Below, one piece after another: positions 15,814-24,196 of a DNA stretch of 64,000 bases. A model generated the notes under the pieces. The model did no database searches, was not told the DNA's origin, and saw nothing but the letters and a program-made list of their open reading frames with translations. This DNA comes from Promineifilum sp. (GTDB taxonomy: Bacteria > Chloroflexota > Anaerolineae > Promineifilales > Promineifilaceae). Made by a program: the position numbers and the translations under genes. The DNA lies in contig JAGOBF010000001.1 in the NCBI GenBank assembly GCA_017983515.1, forward strand, positions 183,192-247,191, written 5' to 3'. The number at the start of each line of letters is the position of its first letter. The first letter of the stretch is position 1.

Positions 15814-17943
15814 ATGGCCAATGACGAACAGCCGGCCGGGAACGGTTGGCTTCGAGCAGCGCTCTTCAGTCGGCCGTCGGCCGTCGTTCTCCTCATCCTC
15901 CTGGCTGCCTTCGCCTTGCGCGTCTGGCATCTGACCGGCCTGCCGCCGGGCCTGACCCACGACGAGGCCAACCACGGCCGCGAGGCCATCGGCATCCTCA
16001 ACGGCGTTTACCTCTACTTTTTTCCGCTCAACTACGGCAGCGAGCCACTCTACAGCTACACGGTGGCCCTGTTCATGGCCCTGCTCGGTCGTGGCGTGCT
16101 GGCGCTGCGTCTGGTCAACGTCGTCTTCGGCACGGCGGCCATCGCCCTGACTTACGTCTGGGCTTCGCCCCGGCTCGGCCGCCCGGTCGCCCTGCTGGGC
16201 GCGGCGCTGATGGCCGTCTCCTTCTGGCCACTGGCCTCCAGCCGCGAGGCGCTGCGGGTCGGGATGCTGCCTTTCTTCATGGCCCTGGCGGTCTATGCCT
16301 TTTGGAGAATGACGCATAACGAACTCCGAATGACGAATGAAAATACGAGCGCGGTCCGCGAACCAGGGTTCCTGAGAGCCGGCCGACAGTCTGCGCCTGC
16401 CTCTACACGCCTCACTCGACACTCGTCATTCGTCATTCTCTTCGGTCTGGCTGTCGCCCTGACGCTCCACATCTATCTGGCGGCCCGAGTGAGCTGGCTG
16501 CTGTTCCCGGCGTTTCTGGCCTATCTGGCGCTGATCGACCGGGCCGCCTTTCGTCGCCTGTGGCCGTCGGCGCTGGCCGGGCTGTCGCTGGCGGCGGCCT
16601 TGGTCGCGCCCATGTTCCTCTATTTGCGCGCCCACCCGGAGATGCAGACCCGGCTGGACATGCTCGACCGGCCGCTGCAAGACATCGCCGCCGGCCGTTT
16701 CGGCCCCATCTGGTTGAACGTTCGCGACGCGCTGCTGGCTTTCGTCTGGCCCGGCTTCGGCGACCAGTTCCTGGCCTACAACATTCCCGGCCGGCCGGTG
16801 CTCGATGCCGTCTCGGCCGTATTCTTCGTGGCCGGCGTGCTCGTTTGCCTGGGGCGTTGGCGGCGGCCGGTCTACGCCTTTCTGCTGATGTGGTTCCTGA
16901 CGGGTATCATCCCGTCGCTCGTCACCGGCCCCACGGCCAACACCACCCGCAACATGGCCGCGCTGCCGGCCGTCTACCTGATCGTGGCCGTGGGGGCGGT
17001 CGCAGTAGTGGGGTGGCTGATGAGCCGAGTGACGAACGGCAAGCGCTCGTCATTCGTCACGGGTCGCTCGTCGCTCATCACGCTCCTGGTGCTGTGGGTG
17101 GCTTTCGTCTCGGCCCGCGATTACTTCGTGCGCTGGGGCGATTCGGCCGCGGTGCGCGGGGCCTATCAGCACACGTTGGTCGAATCGATCCGCCATCTGC
17201 AAGCCAACTATCCCGCCGCCGATCCCATCCTCTTCTCCACCATCTATCCCGGCCCGGCCCATGACTCATCCATCGCCCGGGTCGTGGCCGCCGCCAGCCC
17301 GCCCATCGGCGAAACGGCGCGCTGGGTCGATGCCCGCTACGCCTTGATTCTCCCGCCGGCCGCTACGCTGGCCGTCATCCCCTACTCCACGTCGCCCCAC
17401 CCGGTTTTCATCCCCCTGTTGGGGGCGCTGGAGACAGTCGATCTGCGTCCCGACGATCTCGATCCACGCTTCACCGTCTACCAGATCGATCCGGGCCAGA
17501 GTCGCGCGCTGCTGCGCTCACTGCCCGCCGGCCCGGCCGTCAACTTCAATGGGGCCATCGAACTACTCGGCGCGCGCTGGCTACAGAACAGCGTCCGTCC
17601 GGGTGCGACGGCCGAACTGCTGACTCTGTGGCGTGTGCTCGATCCCGCGCGGGCCGGGCCGGTCGTGCCCCCCAGCTTCACCACCGACGCCGTCCTGTTC
17701 ACCCATGTAGTGGACGGCGCGGGCGGCCTGCTGACCCAACGTGACGCGCTGGACGCGCCGTCGTGGGCCTGGCAGTCCGGCGACCTGATCGCCCAGGTTC
17801 ACCCGCTGACCGTCCCAACCTCGGCCGCGCCGGGAGCTTACGCGGCCGTCGTGGGCTTCTACGACCGCCAATCGGGCGCGCGTCTGCCGGTGGTCGGCGG
17901 CGGCGACACGGCCGCCGCCCCCCCGCTGCTGATCAGCCCCTAG
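15814..17943 (+). CDS. GT-C (ArnT/PMT-like) glycosyltransferase A
   Basis: 709 residues with about 11-12 membrane helices. The first extracytoplasmic loop has THDEANHGREAIGIL, the acidic motif of dolichyl/undecaprenyl-phosphate-sugar-dependent GT39/ArnT-like enzymes. Residues about 560-705 form a soluble C-terminal domain with beta character (GATAELLTLWRVLDPA; YAAVVGFYDRQSGARLP) that recurs in the genes at 21977, 24189 and 26324. Two repeat insertions break the membrane region, at residues about 167-209 and 405-422, without destroying the frame. The likely start codon itself sits in a GACGAATG repeat, so the true N-terminus is uncertain. Confidence 0.75.
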   Translation: MANDEQPAGNGWLRAALFSRPSAVVLLILLAAFALRVWHLTGLPPGLTHDEANHGREAIGILNGVYLYFFPLNYGSEPLYSYTVALFMALLGRGVLALRLVNVVFGTAAIALTYVWASPRLGRPVALLGAALMAVSFWPLASSREALRVGMLPFFMALAVYAFWRMTHNELRMTNENTSAVREPGFLRAGRQSAPASTRLTRHSSFVILFGLAVALTLHIYLAARVSWLLFPAFLAYLALIDRAAFRRLWPSALAGLSLAAALVAPMFLYLRAHPEMQTRLDMLDRPLQDIAAGRFGPIWLNVRDALLAFVWPGFGDQFLAYNIPGRPVLDAVSAVFFVAGVLVCLGRWRRPVYAFLLMWFLTGIIPSLVTGPTANTTRNMAALPAVYLIVAVGAVAVVGWLMSRVTNGKRSSFVTGRSSLITLLVLWVAFVSARDYFVRWGDSAAVRGAYQHTLVESIRHLQANYPAADPILFSTIYPGPAHDSSIARVVAAASPPIGETARWVDARYALILPPAATLAVIPYSTSPHPVFIPLLGALETVDLRPDDLDPRFTVYQIDPGQSRALLRSLPAGPAVNFNGAIELLGARWLQNSVRPGATAELLTLWRVLDPARAGPVVPPSFTTDAVLFTHVVDGAGGLLTQRDALDAPSWAWQSGDLIAQVHPLTVPTSAAPGAYAAVVGFYDRQSGARLPVVGGGDTAAAPPLLISP
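16311..16438 (+). repeat. in-frame dispersed repeat inside GT-C gene A
   Basis: ACTCCGAATGACGAATGAAA at the left and CTCGTCATTCGTCATTC at the right bracket about 40 codons within the coding frame, in a loop between membrane helices. A degenerate AACCAGGGTTCC element lies in the centre. Confidence 0.75.
17028..17080 (+). repeat. second in-frame dispersed repeat inside GT-C gene A
   Basis: GTGACGAACGG and CGTCATTCGTCAC flank AAGCGCTCGT in a partly palindromic arrangement. It encodes about 18 residues (RVTNGKRSSFVTGRSS) that interrupt two hydrophobic helices. Confidence 0.7.
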
Positions 17944-18082
17944 ACCGGCCCGCCGGCCCCGGACACCCCGGGCTCAAGGGCGAAACCATTTCTTTTGCGA
18001 CCTTGCCCGCCGCGCCCTTGCGTCAACTTCGCCCCCACTCCCTGCTTTGGAAAGCAAGCCCGTCTGCGCTATGATTACCCTC

Positions 18083-19051
18083 ATGGCCCGCAAGAAGTCG
18101 CCCGAAGAACTGAGCGCTGCCGAGCTGGAACGGCTGCTCTACGCGCGCCGCCACGTAGAACGGGAGCAGCGCCTGCGCCGCGCCCAGGCCGAGGGCCGCA
18201 TCGTCATCCCTGACCCCGACCGCGAGCCCTCCGCAGCCAACCCGGCCCTGCCGCCCGTGGAGGCCTCGCTGCCCGCCGCGCCCCGGCGCTCATTCTGGCG
18301 CTGGCTGGCCGATCGCGGCCTCTTGCTGGTCGAGATCCTCGCCGCCGTGGCCCTGCTGACCATCGTCGTCAGCCTGTGGACGACCAACAGCCGCCTCAAC
18401 CGCGAACTGGCCGCAGTGCAGGCCGCGCAAAGCCAGGCCCTGGCCTTGCCCACTGCCACGCCTCCCCCGAGCATCGGCGTCGTCCTGTTGCCCGGCGGCC
18501 ATCGCCCCCCGGTCGACGGCCAGGCTCCCCAACCGGGTGAAGCGGGCGGCATTCCCGAACACCTGTTGCCCATCGTCAACGCCTACGTGCCGCCGCCCAT
18601 CCCCACGCCCGGTCCCGAGACGGCCCGCCGCCTGGAGATTCCGGTCCTCAACGGCGACTATCCCATCGTGCAGGGTGACGACTGGGAACAGCTCAAGCAG
18701 GGCATCGGCCAATACGTCGGCAGCGGCCGCCCCGGCAAGCCCGGAAATGTCGTCCTGTCGGGCCATAACGACATCTACGGCGAGCCGTTCCGCTATCTGG
18801 ATCGTCTGAAGCCGGGCGACGAGATCATCGTCTCCACCGAACGGCAAACCTACACCTACGTTGTCAACGAGGTGCAGGTCGTCGACCCCACCGACGTGTG
18901 GGTGATGGGGCCGACCGACAATGCCCAGGTGACGCTGATTTCCTGCTACCCCTATCGCGTCAACACCCGCCGCATCGTTGTCTTCGCCGAACTGAGCGAC
19001 GGGAGCGCGACAACGAGCAACGACGTGGCGGCCGTGGCCCCCTCGCATTGA
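18083..19051 (+). CDS. sortase (class D/E-like)
   Basis: 322 residues from ATG 18083. The cytoplasmic N-terminus is rich in Arg and Glu (RRHVEREQRLRRAQAEGR), followed by one membrane anchor (about 75-105) and a low-complexity stretch, then the sortase barrel. Catalytic residues are all visible: His in LSGHNDIYG (about 226), Cys in TLISCYPYR (about 287), and Arg in NTRRIVVFAEL (about 296). Sortases join surface proteins to the cell wall or to each other at a C-terminal sorting motif. No obvious LPXTG-like substrate gene lies next to it. A -10-like TATGAT only 8 nt before the ATG hints at a leaderless message; weak evidence. Confidence 0.9.
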   Translation: MARKKSPEELSAAELERLLYARRHVEREQRLRRAQAEGRIVIPDPDREPSAANPALPPVEASLPAAPRRSFWRWLADRGLLLVEILAAVALLTIVVSLWTTNSRLNRELAAVQAAQSQALALPTATPPPSIGVVLLPGGHRPPVDGQAPQPGEAGGIPEHLLPIVNAYVPPPIPTPGPETARRLEIPVLNGDYPIVQGDDWEQLKQGIGQYVGSGRPGKPGNVVLSGHNDIYGEPFRYLDRLKPGDEIIVSTERQTYTYVVNEVQVVDPTDVWVMGPTDNAQVTLISCYPYRVNTRRIVVFAELSDGSATTSNDVAAVAPSH

Positions 19052-19123
19052 CATGGCTCTCGACGACCAGCCCCCACGGGGCTATACTTCCAGACAGATT
19101 TCCACCTCAAAACAGGATTGATC

Positions 19124-19414
19124 ATGACAAAAAAGAGTAATCGCCCAAAAGCAAAGTCCTCGGCCAAGACCACGGCCAAAGCAAAGACAAATGACATCGT
19201 GACGACCGAGGTTATCCCCGCGCCGCCGCCGCTGCCGTCTCCATCCCGGCCCTCCCGCACGCCCAAGCTGTCGCGCAGCCAGATCGCGGCCGAACGCATT
19301 GAGGACGAATACGCCTACATCGCCGATGATCTGCGGCGCGTGTTTCTGCTGGCCTTGGCTATTTTCGCTCTGTTGATCGTACTGAATATCGTCATCAGCC
19401 GTATCGGTATCTAA
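19124..19414 (+). CDS. small basic protein with one C-terminal membrane helix
   Basis: 96 residues. The N-terminal half is Lys/Ala-rich and Pro-rich (MTKKSNRPKAKSSAKTTAKA, then PAPPPLPSPSRPSR), followed by a charged stretch and one hydrophobic helix (about 75-93, FLLALAIFALLIVLNIVISR). The family is unrecognised. It lies 72 nt after the sortase gene on the same strand, so co-transcription is possible. AGGA sits 6 nt before the ATG. Composition suggests a tail-anchored, nucleic-acid- or phospholipid-contacting protein, but no function is claimed. Confidence 0.6.
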   Translation: MTKKSNRPKAKSSAKTTAKAKTNDIVTTEVIPAPPPLPSPSRPSRTPKLSRSQIAAERIEDEYAYIADDLRRVFLLALAIFALLIVLNIVISRIGI

Positions 19415-19536
19415 AGCGGCCGCAGGCCACCGTGCTCATCTGCGGCCGAGCAAGAATTAAACACGGACAGGACACCGATGCGACGGATAAAACGCATTGA
19501 AGACTGGCCTACTGATCAGGAAGGGAGGTATTTCTC

Positions 19537-20109
19537 ATGACAAAGTATAACGGCAAAAGCGCCAACGTCTGGTTGTGGACAATCATTAGAGGTCTCATCG
19601 CCCTGGTGCTCGGACTCTATCTGCTGGTGGGCGCCAACAGCTCCGCCCCTTTGCTCGTCGGCTACGCGCTGGCCGGCTATCTGACCGTTTCAGGGGCCAT
19701 TCAGACGTTTTCCAGCATCTTCAATCGGGATGCGCCCGGCTCCGGCACTGACAGGCTGCGCGGGCTCGTAGGCTTTGTCGGCGGCGGCGTGCTCCTTCTG
19801 CTGGCCTATTTCGACATCCTTTCGCCGTCGGCCTCCTACATCGTGCTGGCCGTCCTGCTGATCGCCTATGGCGCGCTGGGGCTATTCGAAGTGTTGTTCG
19901 ATCGCGGCCCCAAGTCGTTTAGCTGGATGCCGCTCATTATCAACCTCCTGCTGGTGGCCCTGGGCGTGCTGGCCTTCGTCTTCCGGGCGCGAGAGCTGAA
20001 TCTGCTGACCTGGGCCGGGGCGCTCCTGTCGGTCATTGGCCTGGCTTTGCTGATCTACGGCTACTTCATTCAGAAGCGCAGTAGCCCGACGGCCGCCGTC
20101 GGAGTGTGA
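19537..20109 (+). CDS. HdeD-like/DUF308 membrane protein
   Basis: 190 residues with six hydrophobic segments in paired array, start WLWTIIRGLIALVLGLYLLV. Pattern and length fit the HdeD/DUF308 family, whose E. coli member is tied to acid resistance; the biochemical role is unknown. GGGAGGT precedes the ATG. A second family member lies at 36513-37055. It is followed by a 216-nt gap with the infC promoter. Confidence 0.75.
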   Translation: MTKYNGKSANVWLWTIIRGLIALVLGLYLLVGANSSAPLLVGYALAGYLTVSGAIQTFSSIFNRDAPGSGTDRLRGLVGFVGGGVLLLLAYFDILSPSASYIVLAVLLIAYGALGLFEVLFDRGPKSFSWMPLIINLLLVALGVLAFVFRARELNLLTWAGALLSVIGLALLIYGYFIQKRSSPTAAVGV

Positions 20110-20209
20110 TCGGCCGGGCAGTGACCATACGCGGTTGCTGGCACGCTGGCGACTGGCCTTCTGTCTAACTGACGTCTTTATAGCTCTGATCGCCCCGGGG
20201 CACGCCCTG

Positions 20210-20238
20210 TTGACTGACCATTTACCCTGTGGTATCAT
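20210..20238 (+). promoter_or_regulatory. promoter of infC operon
   Basis: TTGACT (20210-20215), a 17-nt spacer and TATCAT (20233-20238). The leader of about 80 nt before the infC start includes a near-perfect inverted repeat AACGGCGGCC/GGCCGTCGTT (20286-20305). Confidence 0.75.
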
Positions 20239-20325
20239 TGGAGCTTAGGCTATAGGCCTATATTTTGTTGTCGGCTTAACATGAGGAACGGCGGCCGGCC
20301 GTCGTTCGCCAAATGAGGGTAGTAG

Positions 20326-20934
20326 ATTAAAAGAGTAAGACGTCCACAAGTAACCAAAGCCATCACCATTGATTATCGTATCAATCGGCAGATCAGAGCA
20401 CGTGAGGTGCGCCTGATCGACCACAATGGTGAAAATCGGGGCGTTCTGCCCTTCTTCGAGGCGCTGCGCATCGCGGAAGACGCGGAACTGGATTTGGTTG
20501 AAGTGGCCCCGAACGCCGACCCGCCCGTGTGCCGCATACTCGATTTCGGCAAGTTCGTCTACGAACAAACCAAGAAAGAGCGCGAGGCGCGTAAGCATCA
20601 GAAGAAGATCGAGATCAAGACGATTCGTCTGTCGCCTCGGACGGGTGATTACCATAAAGATATCGGCGTGCGTACCGCGCGCAGGTGGCTCGAAGAGGGC
20701 AAAAAAGTCAAGTTCATGGTCCGGTTTAAGTCGCGGGAGATTTCCTACCCGGAGATCGGACAAAAGGCCTTGCAGGATATCGCCGAAGAATTGAGCGATA
20801 TCGCCATCGTCGAACAGCAGCCGACGCTGGAAGGCTGGCGCATGACTTTGACGCTGGCCCCAGAGGGCGCCACGCCGCAGAAAAGCCAGGCCGGCTCTGA
20901 GACGCCCAAAGAGCCGGAAGCAACCCAAGGATAA
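20326..20934 (+). CDS. infC: translation initiation factor IF-3, predicted AUU start
   Basis: 202 residues. The IF-3 N-domain (DYRINRQIRAREVRLIDHNG), linker helix (KKEREARKHQKKIEIKTIRL) and C-domain (FKSREISYPEIGQKALQDIA) are complete. An in-frame GTG at 20407 would cut off the conserved INxxIR segment. Upstream the frame is open only to stops at 20320-20325. Between these there is no ATG, GTG or TTG, but ATT 20326 has GAGGG at a good distance; ATC 20362 and ATT 20368 have no such site. AUU is the known autoregulated start of E. coli infC, so an AUU start here is likely. IF-3 discriminates against non-initiator codons on the 30S subunit. Confidence 0.9.
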   Translation: MKRVRRPQVTKAITIDYRINRQIRAREVRLIDHNGENRGVLPFFEALRIAEDAELDLVEVAPNADPPVCRILDFGKFVYEQTKKEREARKHQKKIEIKTIRLSPRTGDYHKDIGVRTARRWLEEGKKVKFMVRFKSREISYPEIGQKALQDIAEELSDIAIVEQQPTLEGWRMTLTLAPEGATPQKSQAGSETPKEPEATQG

Positions 20935-20937
20935 AAG

Positions 20938-20958
20938 AAGCCCTTCGGGGCTTTTTTT
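20938..20958 (+). terminator. intrinsic terminator between infC and rpmI
   Basis: AAGCCC-TTCG-GGGCTT followed by a run of T, 3 nt after the infC stop. The gene order implies an operon, so this is either a partial terminator that sets the ratio of IF-3 to L35/L20 or an attenuator. Confidence 0.85.
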
Positions 20959-21030
20959 TGGCAGAAGCCGGCGACGAGGACGAGCTCCCGCCGGTTCACG
21001 AGATTAAACTGAAGAAAGGGATGTAAAATC

Positions 21031-21276
21031 ATGCCAAAGAAAACGAAGAAATACAAACTCAAGACGTACAAGGCGGCCTCGAAGCGCTTCCGCGTGACCG
21101 GCACCGGCAAGATCGTCCGCACCAAGGGCGGTAAAAGCCATTTGCGCCGGCGCAAGTCGAAGCGTTCGAAGCGTCTGTTCTCCGAAATGATCGTCGTCAC
21201 CGCCGCCGGTGACCGCCGCCGCATCAAGCGTATGGCGCCGTATCTCAAGAAGTACAAGGCCAACCCGCCGGCCTAA
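21031..21276 (+). CDS. rpmI: ribosomal protein bL35
   Basis: 81 residues starting MPKKTKKYKLKTYKAASKRF, the family start. Basic throughout, with KSHLRRRKSKRSKR (about 35-48) binding 23S rRNA. Slightly longer than the usual 65 because of a C-terminal tail (APYLKKYKANPPA). GAAAGGGATG precedes the ATG. Part of the infC-rpmI-rplT set, the usual bacterial order. Confidence 0.95.
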   Translation: MPKKTKKYKLKTYKAASKRFRVTGTGKIVRTKGGKSHLRRRKSKRSKRLFSEMIVVTAAGDRRRIKRMAPYLKKYKANPPA

Positions 21277-21366
21277 TGTTTTTATTGTTGATTTGAAAAA
21301 ATCGCTGCCTGGCCTCGCGCCCCGCGTTGAGCGTCCAGGCTACCCTGAAATGCGAGGTAAAAAGAA

Positions 21367-21720
21367 ATGCGCGTAAAAGGTGGTTTTGTAACCCGCCGTC
21401 GACATAAGAAGATTCTCAGCATGACCAAAGGCCAGTGGGGCACGCGTTCCAAGCTGTTCCGCCGCGCCAATGAAGCCATGATGAAGTCGTACTGGTATGC
21501 CTACCGCGACCGTCGCAACAAGAAGCGCGACTTCCGCCGCTTGTGGATCACGCGAATCAACGCGGCGTCGCGGCTGCACGGGCTGTCCTACAGTCGCTTC
21601 ATGCACGGCCTCAAGGCCGCCGAAGTCAAGCTGGATCGCAAGGCATTGGCCGATTTGGCCGTGCGCGATGAGATGGCCTTCGCCGCCGTCGTCGACATCG
21701 CCAAAAACGCTTTGGCTTGA
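21367..21720 (+). CDS. rplT: ribosomal protein bL20
   Basis: 117 residues starting [20 protein letters not shown], with [20 protein letters not shown] (about 58-77) near the core. Binds 23S rRNA early in 50S assembly and in many bacteria represses its own operon at the leader. GCGAGGTAA precedes the ATG. An intrinsic terminator follows at 21756. Confidence 0.95.
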   Translation: MRVKGGFVTRRRHKKILSMTKGQWGTRSKLFRRANEAMMKSYWYAYRDRRNKKRDFRRLWITRINAASRLHGLSYSRFMHGLKAAEVKLDRKALADLAVRDEMAFAAVVDIAKNALA

Positions 21721-21755
21721 TCCCCAACCCTGAGTAGATACGCTCTACCTTCCCG

Positions 21756-21785
21756 CGCCGCACGCTCGTCCGTGCGGCGTTTTTG
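21756..21785 (+). terminator. terminator of infC-rpmI-rplT
   Basis: CGCCGCACG/CGTGCGGCG stem (21756-21764 and 21771-21779) followed by TTTTTG. Confidence 0.9.
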
Positions 21786-21849
21786 TTTACTTTCGGAGCA
21801 AGAAGGGTGAACCCCAGATGACGCAGCTTTAAGAAACGCTTCTAAATAG

Positions 21850-21874
21850 TCTGTGTAATCTGCGATATCTGTGG
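21850..21874. repeat. dispersed repeat, CTGTGTAATCTGCGATATCT type
   Basis: Member of the AATCTGTG family in the gap between rplT and the next glycosyltransferase. Confidence 0.55.
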
Positions 21875-21976
21875 CTTGTGCTTCCTCCCCTCTCCATCCG
21901 TGCGCGGATAGACGGCTGATCGCCCGCTTAGCGTAGTTGCGACCCTCCACACCCGCCGGTATCATCAACCGTTAGC

Positions 21977-24196
21977 ATGGCACAGACCGCATCAGACAAT
22001 CGGGCGTCGACCCCCGCCGCGCTCCAGCTTCGCCGCACCGGGCTGATTCTGCTCGTCCTCCTGACGGCCGCCGCCTTGCGCCTGCTCGCCCTCCCGTCCG
22101 CTCCTCCCCGGATGACCGGCATCCCGCCCGGAATGACCCATGACGAAGCCGATCATGGTCTGACCGCCTGGCAGATCGTCAACGGCGCGCGCGAGGTCTA
22201 TTTCCCCGTCGGCTACGGCCGCGAACCGCTCTACGACTACGCCACGGCGCTGGTCATGTCCGGAACGGGGCCGACGATCCTGGCCGCCCGACTGACGTCG
22301 GTCTATTTCAGCCTGGTGATGATCGCCGCCGTCTATGCCTGGGCGCGTCGCGCGTTCGGCCGGCCGGTGGCCCTGCTGGCCGCCGCCGGGTTGGCCGTCG
22401 GCTTCTGGCCGGTCATGGCCGGGCGGCAGGCCCTGCGGTCGATTGCCCTGCCGGCGGTCTTCGCCTTGGCGTCATTATTCTTTTGGCGGGCTATGACGGC
22501 TGGCAGCAATTCTCTCCGGCCCTCCCTCGCCCCTGCTTCGCGGCGGCCTCTCGTCCTTTTTGCTGTCGCCGGCCTTCTCCTCGGCCTTGCCTTCTACACC
22601 TACATTCCCGCCCGCATCATGTGGCCGGCTCTTCCGGCGCTGGCCGTCTACCTGGCATTTACGCCCCGGGCCGCCGCTACCCGTGGCCGCCTGCTGGGCG
22701 GAACAGTGCTAACATTACTCATGGCCGCGGCCGTCGCCGCGCCGCTATTCGTCCATCTGGCGAATAACCCCGGCCTGGAGGTGCGCATTGACGAACTGAG
22801 CGCGCCGCTGCGGGCCGCGGCCGATGGCGACTTCACGCCGCTCTGGGCCAACGCTCGCGGCGCGCTGCGGCTGTTCACCCTCGAGGGCGACCAGACCTGG
22901 CGCTACAATATTCCCGGCAAGCCGTTTCTGGGGCCGCTCATGGGTCTTCTGTTCTACCTGGGCCTGCTCGTCGCCGGCTGGCTGGCGATTCGTGCTCTCG
23001 GAACCCCGGTTACTTCCGAAAAACCGGGTTTCTATCCCGAACGCCCTGAAAACCGATTTCTCGCGGAAAAACCCGGTTTCCATCCGGCCGCCGCCGGGCC
23101 TGGTGCGTTCCTCGCCCTCGTCTGGCTGGCGCTCGGCTTTGCCCCGGTGCTGGTCACCGGGCCGGGGCTGAGCATGACTCAGGCCATCGGCGTGCTGCCG
23201 GTGCTCTACGTCTTCCCGGCGCTGGCGCTGGCGGCCGGCTATCGGGTAATTGTGAAAGTGACGGCCGCCCGCCGCCCGCCGGCCGGAGCAACGAATGAAG
23301 GTCATTCAGTGGACAATGATCAGTGGCCAGTGATCGGCGCTCTCGTCGCCCTGGCTCTGTTCGCGACGGTTGGCGCGCTGACCGCCCGCGACTACTTCGG
23401 CCGTTGGGCCAACGCGCCGGAAGTGCGCGTGCAATACGAGACGACGATGGTAACCGCGCTGCGCTATCTCGACCGGAACAACGGCGGTGACGCAGCCATC
23501 TCCACCATCACCCCCGGCCGCTACCACACCCCCGCCGTCGCCCTGCTGACACTCCACAATCCCGCCGTTCGCCCGCGCTGGTTCGACGGTCGCCAAAGCC
23601 TCATCCTGCCCGGCGCTTCCGGGGGCACCCTGGTCATCCCCGGCTTTGCCCCTCTCCCGGCCGAATTACAGCCCTATGTGCTCGATGCGACCCTGGTCGA
23701 CGAGCTGCCCCTGCGCCCCGACGACCTCGACCGGCCGCTGCGGATCTACGCGCTCGACCGGCCGGGCATCGACGTCGCTTCCCAGATGACGCCGCTACGG
23801 CCCGACAGCTCGCGGACATCCATTCAATTTGGGGATCATGCCCTCTTGTTGGCTTACGATCTTGCCCCGGCTGAAGTCCATCCGGGCGACACGTTGGCGC
23901 TGGTGACGGTCTGGCAACTCGAGCAGCCCTTGCCAGATGCCTCGCTCTTTGCCCACGTCGTCGGCCCCGACGGTCGGCCCATCGCCGTGGCCGACAGCCT
24001 GGGCGCGCCGGGCGAGTCGTGGGTAAGCGGCGACATTTTGCTGCAATTGCACACTCTCCTCATCCCTCTCGATGCCCCGGCCGGGGAGTACCCGCTGGTC
24101 GTGGGTCTCTACACCCGGCCGGACGGCGCGCGACTGACGACGACGGATGGCCAGAGCATGGCCACCCTGACGAGGGTGACGGTGACGCATGAATGA
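21977..24196 (+). CDS. GT-C glycosyltransferase B
   Basis: 739 residues with about 11 membrane helices. THDEADHGLTAWQIVNG in the first large loop has the GT39/ArnT-type acidic pair. Hydrophobic helices follow to about residue 430, and the C-terminal 150 residues form the soluble beta-rich module (DTLALVTVWQLEQPLPDASL; GLYTRPDGARLTTTDG). Frame-preserving repeats lie at residues about 340-373 (EKPGFYPERP ... EKPGFHPAA) and 439-453. The next gene starts 8 nt before its stop, so translation is coupled. Likely substrates are polyprenyl-phosphate sugars; the acceptor is unknown. Confidence 0.75.
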   Translation: MAQTASDNRASTPAALQLRRTGLILLVLLTAAALRLLALPSAPPRMTGIPPGMTHDEADHGLTAWQIVNGAREVYFPVGYGREPLYDYATALVMSGTGPTILAARLTSVYFSLVMIAAVYAWARRAFGRPVALLAAAGLAVGFWPVMAGRQALRSIALPAVFALASLFFWRAMTAGSNSLRPSLAPASRRPLVLFAVAGLLLGLAFYTYIPARIMWPALPALAVYLAFTPRAAATRGRLLGGTVLTLLMAAAVAAPLFVHLANNPGLEVRIDELSAPLRAAADGDFTPLWANARGALRLFTLEGDQTWRYNIPGKPFLGPLMGLLFYLGLLVAGWLAIRALGTPVTSEKPGFYPERPENRFLAEKPGFHPAAAGPGAFLALVWLALGFAPVLVTGPGLSMTQAIGVLPVLYVFPALALAAGYRVIVKVTAARRPPAGATNEGHSVDNDQWPVIGALVALALFATVGALTARDYFGRWANAPEVRVQYETTMVTALRYLDRNNGGDAAISTITPGRYHTPAVALLTLHNPAVRPRWFDGRQSLILPGASGGTLVIPGFAPLPAELQPYVLDATLVDELPLRPDDLDRPLRIYALDRPGIDVASQMTPLRPDSSRTSIQFGDHALLLAYDLAPAEVHPGDTLALVTVWQLEQPLPDASLFAHVVGPDGRPIAVADSLGAPGESWVSGDILLQLHTLLIPLDAPAGEYPLVVGLYTRPDGARLTTTDGQSMATLTRVTVTHE
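22995..23090 (+). repeat. in-frame AACCGGGTTTC repeats in GT-C gene B
   Basis: Two copies of an EKPGF-encoding element (GAAAAACCGGGTTTCTATCC and GGAAAAACCCGGTTTCCATC) lie close together. Each is a palindrome of the AACCGG type seen in other gaps. Confidence 0.75.
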
